A program made the translations under genes and the position numbers. Shown here one piece after another: positions 36,898 to 45,000 of a stretch of 45,000 nucleotides of DNA. The stretch is from Neocallimastix lanati (nom. inval.). Lineage: Eukaryota > Neocallimastigomycota > Neocallimastigomycetes > Neocallimastigales > Neocallimastigaceae. The stretch spans positions 1,525,001 to 1,570,000 of the forward strand of contig JACVTC010000001.1 in assembly GCA_016946835.1 (NCBI GenBank), in the 5' to 3' direction. The first letter of the stretch is position 1. Each line of letters opens with the position of its first letter. The notes beneath the pieces were generated by a model. That model ran no database searches and had not been told where the DNA came from. It saw only the letters and a list, made by a program, of their open reading frames with translations.

Positions 36898-39800
36898 ATG
36901 GAAAATGAACAAATAAATTTTTCTTTTTCAGAAGCTCAGCTTTCTACAAGACCTAGAAACTCTTCAACAAGTAGTTACACTAGCTATATTAGTAATTATA
37001 ATAAAAGAGGTAATAAAATATAAGATATTAATTTATATATTATATGTATTATTTATTTTTTTATAATATATAATATATATTCTTTATTCATATTATAATC
37101 CTAATTATAAATTAATATATTTCATTATAATATATAAAATATAAAATATATAAATAAAATTGATTTAAAATTTAAATATAGGTTCTTATTATGAATCCTC
37201 TATTAACTCAAAAAATATATATAATAATAAAAATGACAATGGGTCAATTGATATGAAACAATCTTTAGCATCTCGTAGAAATTCATCGGAACCTCAATTG
37301 TCAAATTTAAAAAATCCAATTACTATCGTAATTCCAAATGTATACCCTGCTCTTTTGTCAAATGTGGCTACTGTCTTTATGAAATATGTCCCAGTAGCAT
37401 CATATATAAAAGATTCTATTAAATATACAAACTGTTTTAGAGGAAGTGATGCAGTGGTTTGTATTAAAATACTTTAACTATTTTGAATTTACAGTAATAA
37501 TTATATTTTAAATATTAGTTAAATTTTATATTTTAATGTTTTATAATATATGTATTTATATTTTTAATTTTTAATATTTTAAAATATTAAATATTTTATT
37601 TAATTTTAACTTTTATTTTTTTTTTTTTTTTTAATTTTTATTTTTATTTTTTTTAATAAATTTAATTAGGAAACATTAAAATTAATAATTCGAACTTCAG
37701 ATAGAAATTTAGCGTTATTACTTGGACGTGCATTAGGAAATCAAAACTTTTTCCATGATGTAACGTATAATCATTTTTTGAGAGATAATCCGAATGAATT
37801 ATATCAATTTTCTAATGCTATTGCTGATCTTAGTATTCCAGCAGCAGTTAATGAAAATTTATATAATATAAAAGAAGAAACATCTGAAGATGATAATGCT
37901 CTTCAGGAGAAAAAAGAAAAAGTAATTGAAAATGCTAAGAAATCAGAAATAAACACAGTTCCACATGGAGTATATACATTATTAACAAGGTGCTATTCAC
38001 CTACATGTTCTGAGGGTAATATGTGCTATAGTATTTCATGTCCAAGAAGACTTGAACAACAAAATCTTTTAAATCATGTAGCTAGAACAACAGCATTGGC
38101 TGAAAAAATCATGAATAAGAGTAGTAATAATAATTCTGAGAATCAATATTGGTCAACTGTTATGTCCAAAAATATTGTTAATTCAGTATCTGATACAGAA
38201 AGGAAACGTCAAGAAGTAATTTTTGAATTAATTAAGACAGAAAAAGAATATGTGGAAGATTTGGAACTAATACAACAGGTATTAAAATTTATAAATAGTT
38301 GCAATATATATATAAATATTTTTAAAACAATAATATATTTCTTATATAAAATAAATTAAGAAATAAATGAATATGAAAAATATATTTATAATTTAATTTT
38401 ATTAAACATATTTTTTTATATTTATATATAATATTAATTGAATTTGTATATATTAGTTATATATGCAAAAATTAAGATATTCTAATATTTTAGAAGAAGA
38501 AAATAGAGAATCTTTTATTTCTCGAGCTTTTATCAATATTCCTGAAATTTACACTGTTAATAGTAATTTTTATCATTTACTACATTTAAGACAACAAAAA
38601 GAACCTATTATTAGTAGAATTGGCGATATATTTTTAGCATGTATTAAAGATTTTGAATGTTATATAGAATATGGTTATAAACAAATTTATGGTAAATATA
38701 TAGTTGAAACGGAAAAACTTAAAAATCCAACATTTAAATATTTTTTAAAAGAATGCGAAAGGCATCCACGATCAAGAAAATTACCAATTCAAAGTTTTTT
38801 AGCTAGACCAACAACAAGAATTGGTCGTTATCCCCTTTTAATTGAAGCAATCTTGAAACGAACTCCAGAAAGTAATCCAGATTATAAGGATTTAAATGAA
38901 GTAATTATCATTTTAAAAAGAATTTTAAACCAAATTAATGAAAAAGCTGGAATAGCTCAGAATAACTTAAAATTAAATCAGTTAAATTACCAATTAGTAT
39001 TTAATAGTGGTGAATGGTATGATTTAAAACTTTTAGCACCTGAAAGAAAACTAATTCGTGAAGGTTCCTTTAATATAAGAATTTCAGGTTATGAAACTGA
39101 ACTCTATGTATTCTTGTTTGACCATATGCTTGTTTTATCAAAGCGTAAAAAGAATGGGTTATATAAAGTATATAAAGCACCAATACCATTAGAAACTCTT
39201 ATTATTAATGATAAGATGTTAACAGGTAGACGTTCATCCTCAATATTTGTATCAAAAGCAAATTCTGATAGAAACAGTATTTCTTCAGTCAAATCTGCTT
39301 CAAGTACTAATCTTAATTTTCAATATCAAGAAGTAAATAAATATCCATTAACTCTTATACAATTAGGTCGTTCTGGAGGAATGTATGTTTTATATGCAAT
39401 GAGCTTTGCAGATAGAAAAGCTTGGAAGGATGCAATTGAAAAACAAAAAGCAATTGTACAAGAGAAAACGAGAATTTATGATATTATTTCAATTGGGGCC
39501 AGTTCATGCTTTACTGTTTCTAATCGTGCAATTTGTGCGCTACCATATAATGATAATTTAGTAATTGGTTCAGATAATGGTTTATACATAGGTCCAGCAG
39601 ATGGTAGTGGTAATTTTGAGAAAATTTTAAGTCTTCCAAAAATTAATCAAATTGATATTCTTCCTGATTTTGAATTTTTTGTTATTCTTTCGGATAAATC
39701 AGTTTATGTTTATTCTACTGCTCTATTTAATCAAAAGGATGGTTCTTCATCGATGGTTGAAAATGAAAAGAAATTATGTTCAAATATTACTTTCTTTAAA

Positions 39801-42800
39801 ATTGGTCTTTGTCTTGGTCGTTATTTAATTTGTTGTGTTAAATCATCAACTTCTGCGTCAACAATTCGAACTTTTGAATATACTCATGGTTCATCAAAAA
39901 ATCGTCGTTTAATGAAACTTTTAAAATCTAATAATAGTAAAGATCGTCTTAAACTTTATAAAGAATTTTATATTCAGGATGAATGTAATTCTATATATTT
40001 TTTACGTTCAAAGATATGTATTTCTGGTTCAAAGACATTTCAAGTTATTGATTTGGAGAATCTTTTAACACAAGATCTTTTAGATTTTACTGACCCATCT
40101 TTCGAATTTATGAAAAGAAAGGATATTATCACAAGACCTATTTCAATTTTTAGAGTAATGAATGATTTTTATCTTTTATGTTTCAGTAATTTTGCACTAT
40201 TTATTGATCGTTTAGGACGTCGTGCAAGACCAAATAGAATTATTTATTGGTTAGGTGTGCCAACAGTATTTACTATTCATGGTCAATTTTTATTTGCTTT
40301 TGAACCTGAATTTATTGAAATTCGTTCCTTAGAAACTTGTGAAGTAGTACAAATTATTCCTTGTCATAAATTAAAAAACTTAAATTTAAGTTCACTATAT
40401 TGTTCTATGGAATCTAATTCTCCATTTCAAATTATTTTCCGTTTAACTACTCACAGTGGATCATATTCTAATCAATCTCAAGCTAATTCGCCAGCACTTA
40501 GTTTAAGATCTGTTAATAGCTATCAGAGTCTTACGGGATATACTAACTTATCCAATCAAGGAACACCTACTCATTCACGTCATGATTCAAATCAAACTGT
40601 TTCTTCATCACCATTAATTCAGGAAACTTATGTCCGTAAACTTGATAATTCACGCTCCCCATTAATGCATGATTCTCATATTTCTGTAAAGTCAAGATCG
40701 TATTCTTCACCATTAATATATAATGCTAATGCTTATATGAATACTGTTGAATCAAGTAGTTCTCCACGTTTAGTTTCTGAAACAATTACAACACCTTCAT
40801 CATCCTCTTCTATAAATTCTAATTCAAATATTCAACCTATTTCATTATTAAATATGGAACAAACAAACAAATATGTATCATCACCAGCAAATATAAATGT
40901 GACACAATCATTGAATTCTAATTTATTGGAAAAATGGAATAATAATAATAAATATGGTAATTCTAATCCTAATTATAATTATAATTATAATAATATTTCA
41001 TTAAATAAGAATAACAATAATAGTAGTAATTATTACATAAATGATTATCAATATAATCAAAATAATAATCATAGTAATAGTAAAAATAATAACGATGATG
41101 ATGATTATGATGATAACAAAAATGTTAATAATAATAATAGTAATAGTAATAATAATAGTAATAATAGCAATAATAATAATAGTAATAATAGCAATAATAA
41201 TAATAGTAATAGTAATAGTAATAATAACAATAATAATAGTAATAGTAATAGTAATAATAACAATAATAATAGTAATAGTAATAATAATAATAACAATAAT
41301 AATAGTAATAGTAATAGTAATAATAACAACAATAATAGTAATAGTAATAATAATAGTAATAATAGTAATAGTAATAACAACAGTAATAATAATAATAATA
41401 ATAGTAATAGTAATAACAACAGTAATAATAATAATAATAGTAGTAGTAGTACTAGTAGTAATAATAGTAATAGTAATAGTAATAGTAATAGTAATAGTAG
41501 TAGTAGTAATAATAATAGTAATAGTAATAGTAATAGTAATAATAGTAATAATAATAGTAGTAGTTATAATAGTAATAATGATAATTATTCTAGTAATAAT
41601 AATAATAGTCATATTAGTAATTTTAATAATAAATATAATATTAATATTAATAATAATAATAATAATTCAACATCCTTTATAAATAATTTTTATAATAAAA
41701 ATGAATATAATTCACCGATATTTCCATCAACACAGATTCATATTCAAATACCCAATACTAATATAAATTTAGACAGTACTTCTAATACTCAAAATGATTC
41801 CATAGCATTGTTGCCACATAATGAAATTTTACTTTCGTCGTTATCATTAGAGAAAAAATTAAAAAAAGATAAGGAAATTTCAATTCATTCTATTTTAAAT
41901 TCACCTAATATAGATAAATCTATTGGATTACCACCAGAAAATGCATTTCAACAAAACGTTATTTTAAAAAAATCAATATACAATAAAGATAATATTAAAG
42001 AAAAAGTGAATAATTTAGATGAAGAAGATGGTTTGTGCTTTTCACATTCTAATACTAAAAGAATAAATAGTATTTCTTCATCTTCATTATCATCTTCATC
42101 TTCTTTTTCTAGTTCATATTACAATTCTTCCTATAGTAAAAATCAAAATGAAAAAATAATAAACAATAAAGAATTAAATATAGAAAAAGAAGATAATAAA
42201 TTTATTGATGAAGTAAGACAACATTCATTATTAAACAATGTTAAAACTCCAACAGAATTAAAATCAATAAAATCTCTCAATAATAATAATGATAATATTA
42301 ATAAAAAGTCAAATATACCATCTTCAAATGAAGCATCTTTTATTAGTACTACATCAACTCTTACACCCACACCAATATTATCAGCAAAAAATAAAGAAGA
42401 ATTTAATACTTCTTTTGAACAAGAAATAAAAACTCCAACAATTAAGCCATCTGCTTCAATTTCAAGAAATAATTCTATAGGAACAGACAGAGGAATAATG
42501 ACACCAACATTGAAATCATCATCTACTCCTGTTTCAAAAAACAGTTCAATTGGAACAGATGGAGGTATAAAAATACCAACAATAAAACCATCTACTCCAA
42601 TTTCAAAAAATAGTTCCATTCGTATTAATAGAGCAATAAAAACATCTATACCATCAAAGGATAACACTATTAATCCTTCTTTAATGAAGGAATTACCCAA
42701 GATTCCTTCAACTATTACTATATTAAATACGCGTCCTAAGGAAGAAAAATTTGACAGCGTTGCATCATTAACTGATTCACCACGAGTTAAAGAAAGCAAG

Positions 42801-45000
42801 ACCAAAAAGATTAAAAATGTTTTATTTAGTCATAAAAGGAAGTTTTCAAAATCATTAAATAAAAAATTACCAATATTTCCATTAACCAAAAAAGAAGAAA
42901 AACTAGTCATGAGTCCCATAAGAAAAGATATTACATCAAATCCTCAAAAAAAAGGTAATCAAAATATAAATATAGAACCACAAAATATAAGAACAACTCC
43001 ATTAAATACTAGACCCTCTAGACCATCTACAGCTATGAATGCTCTTAATGATCTTTTAAATGAATCTAATGATATTCTATCCTATTCGGATATTGATATC
43101 TCATCTCTTTATTCAGAAAATAAATCTGTTGTAACAACAGAAGTATCATCGGAAGAATCAATGGAAGAATCAATGGAAGAATCAATGGAAGAATCAATGG
43201 AAGAATCAATGGAAAAATCGGTGGAAGAATCGATGGAAGAATCGACTGAGGTAACAACTAATGAATCTATTTCTTCAGATGATCAACCACTTCATAAATT
43301 GCAAAAGCAACTTCAAAAACTACAAAAATATCAACAAGTACATAAAAAGCAGCAAGAATATAAACAACCTCAACATAGATATAGTCACAATAATTACAAT
43401 GAATATTCACAACAATATCAAAATCAGAATATATTATTGCCAACTGAATCTCAGTTTGATAATCGTCGTAAATCATCAGCATTTTTAAGATATTCTATTT
43501 CTTCTGTTTCTTCAATTGAAAATGATGAAGATAACAATCTTTTATCTGACGGTATTATTGATATTACAGTAAATTCTTCATCATTTCAAACTAATCTTTT
43601 TAATGTGACTAACTTAAAACAAAATATAATGAGTAACAAAAAAATGACCTATTCATATAACGATGAAAATTTTAAATTAGAATCCGATGATTATAATGAT
43701 AAATTTATCCCTTATAGTGATAGAATTCAACCATTCATAAATGAAATGACTTCTATTAGTATACCTACTACAATTTCATCTGAAGAATCAGAAGAAGAAA
43801 TAGATGAGTATTATCAAAATCTATATGGAAATAATCAAAAATTAAAATCTCAATTTAATGTATTTCGTATTCAACAACCAACATATATTCAAGCTGCTCC
43901 AAAAAATTCAAAAACTGAAATAGAAAATTCTATGAGTATTTCCACGTTAGAATGCTCTAATAATGATAATAATGATGATGATAATAGTAATAATAATATT
44001 AGAAACCAAGATGAAGATAAAGATAAAGATAGAAGTGAAAAATATTATATTAAAAATAAAATACATCTAAAACATGATAACCATAGACAATTTACTAAAT
44101 CAAACCAACCCAATAAGATAAATCCAGATGCAAATGTCTCAGGAAATAATACTTCATTTGAACCTATTTCTCTTTCAATAGATACAAATAATTTTTCACT
44201 TTCACTTTTATCATTAGATTTAGCTATTAAGAATTCCTCAATTAATCCAACAATTCTTCCTTCACAAAATAATAAGCATATTTCTCGAAGACTATCTTCT
44301 AATATTTATAATAATAATTATAATAATGATAATAGTTATAGTAATAGTAGTGATAATATTAGTAAGCGAAGTAAAGATGAAGATAAAATATCAAAATTAC
44401 TTACAGAAAGAGAAAGATCTAATTTTTTACCTTTGAATTTCCAAAATCATAATGAAAATCAAACACCTATTTCTAATTCTAATTTCGCTCAAGATAAATT
44501 GGAAACAAAAGCAAAGCCTTGTTCATTTAATGTTGAAACATCGAATAAACAATCCTTTTTAAGTATTCCAGTTTTACCCGAAATTTCTATATCACCCGTA
44601 TCCTCTATTTCTTTAATGTCTCAATTGGAAGATATTGCTAAAAATCCATATTTTTTTAATTTTGATCAACCATTGGATTATGCGCTTACTTCGCCTACTA
44701 CTTCTTCAGTTTTTAATTATACTACATCTCATCAAAAAAATAAAATTCAAGGAGATCTTTTATCATTAAAAACTGAAAAAGAAACAACAAAAGAAATTAT
44801 TAGAAAGGAAAAAGATAAAGAAAAAGAAAAAAATTCAAATTTGAAACTTGAAATAAATAAAAACTTTAATAATTCTAAATTAGAAACAGAAACGGCATAT
44901 GAAAATGAAAGTGAAACTGAAACTGAAAATAAAAATAAATATAAATATAAAAATGAATCTGAATATGAATATGAATATGAATATGAACCTGAAGTTGAAT
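36898..45000 (+). CDS. ROM2: ROM1/ROM2-type Rho1 guanine-nucleotide exchange factor (3' end outside window)
   Basis: It should activate Rho1-type GTPases at the cell cortex and so drive cell-wall integrity signalling and glucan synthesis, as fungal Rom2 does. Exons: 36898-37009, 37182-37456, 37670-38278 and 38457 to beyond 45000, phases consistent, at least 2514 residues. DEP domain about 80-165 (VFMKYVPVASYIKDSIKYTN, IIRTSDRNLALLLGRALGNQ). A conserved fungal-GEF segment reads GVYTLLTRCYSPTCSEGNMC. DH domain about 306-505 (RKRQEVIFELIKTEKEYVED ... PIQSFLARPTTRIGRYPLLI). PH domain about 525-668 (YVFLFDHMLVLSKRK) with a Ser-rich insert. Citron homology (CNH) domain about 670-980 (NLVIGSDNGLYIG ... 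VPTVFTIHGQFLFAF). From about 980 a low-complexity Ser/Asn tail runs to the window edge with no stop. The ATG sits in a clear leader; the donor of exon 2 (GTTTGT) is the weakest splice site. Confidence 0.9.
40930..41680 (+). repeat. AAT/AGT codon repeats encoding an Asn/Ser tract in the RhoGEF tail
   Basis: About 250 codons that are nearly all Asn (AAT/AAC) and Ser (AGT), with short Asp and Tyr interruptions. The frame stays open through it. Reads in other frames and on the other strand are artefacts. Confidence 0.95.
42420..42660 (+). repeat. Three degenerate repeats of about 33 residues in the RhoGEF tail
   Basis: The pattern (I/M).TPT(I/L)K.S...(I/V)S.N(N)SIGTD.GI occurs at about 42427, 42500 and 42572. 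The period is about 72 bp at DNA level, so each unit is about 24 codons with variable ends. These are Ser/Thr-Pro-rich and possible phosphorylation sites. Confidence 0.7.
43150..43248 (+). repeat. ESME tetrapeptide repeats in the RhoGEF tail
   Basis: GAATCAATGGAA repeats about eight times with point variants (AAATCGGTG, GAATCGATG), encoding (E-S-M-E)n. A Gln/Lys-rich predicted coiled-coil segment (LHKLQKQLQKLQKYQQVHKK) follows at about 43288-43347. Confidence 0.85.

Noticed and set aside
42143-42805. A 220-residue minus-strand protein
   Set aside because: It is the reverse-strand shadow of the RhoGEF tail, whose plus-strand frame is continuous.

Overview
The window looks like nuclear DNA of an anaerobic gut fungus (Neocallimastigomycota: the Neocallimastix / Piromyces / Orpinomyces / Anaeromyces group). 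The non-coding DNA is extremely AT-rich, full of homopolymer runs and ATT/AAT microsatellites. Host genes are split by short GT...AG introns. A secreted glycoside hydrolase of family 6 (GH6) carries fungal dockerin domains, the hallmark of fungal cellulosomes. The genus cannot be fixed from the sequence alone.

There are three host genes. (1) At 1-3513 (+) lies the 3' part of a SKI2-type RNA helicase gene in 13 exons. (2) At 6810-10502 (-) lies an intron-less cellulosomal GH6 cellulase of 1230 residues: signal peptide, two dockerins, three GH6 catalytic domains identical in protein sequence, and a third dockerin. The three catalytic units are exact 1077-bp tandem repeats. (3) From 36898 to beyond the right edge (+) lies a ROM1/ROM2-type Rho1 GEF (DEP, DH, PH, CNH) followed by an Asn/Ser-rich tail of more than 1500 residues. 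The spacers at 3514-6809 and 10503-14241 hold a decayed LINE, a perfect 19-bp palindrome, small tandem duplications and several less AT-rich islands ending in A-runs.

From 14242 to about 35880 the window is a retrotransposon cluster built in and around one (ATT)n microsatellite. From left to right: Copia-A (+), truncated within its reverse transcriptase (RT) (14304-17829); Copia-B (-), a nearly complete Ty1/copia element (18099-28452); inside Copia-B, a Ty3/gypsy chromovirus (21535-26715, minus strand, 605-bp LTRs, GTAGA target duplication); a non-coding LTR element with 196-bp LTRs (28650-30817); a decayed gag on the minus strand (about 31110-32600); and a broken copia pol, Copia-C (+, 33662-35338). 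Copia-A, Copia-B and the non-coding element all sit in the same array, in the same phase next to ATTAT. All three share the primer-binding site GATTAAGAGTCTCAT, complementary to the anticodon arm of a tRNA-Lys(CUU).

The most unusual items are: the apparent targeting of an ATT microsatellite by three LTR elements; the chromovirus, which has intact gag, protease, integrase and chromodomain in one 880-codon frame but no RT or RNase H, while its two LTRs look identical (so it was probably mobilised in trans); a tRNA-like Pol III promoter block inside its LTRs; and the triple GH6 enzyme. Exon limits were placed by hand from splice signals, reading phase and family similarity; no search was run.
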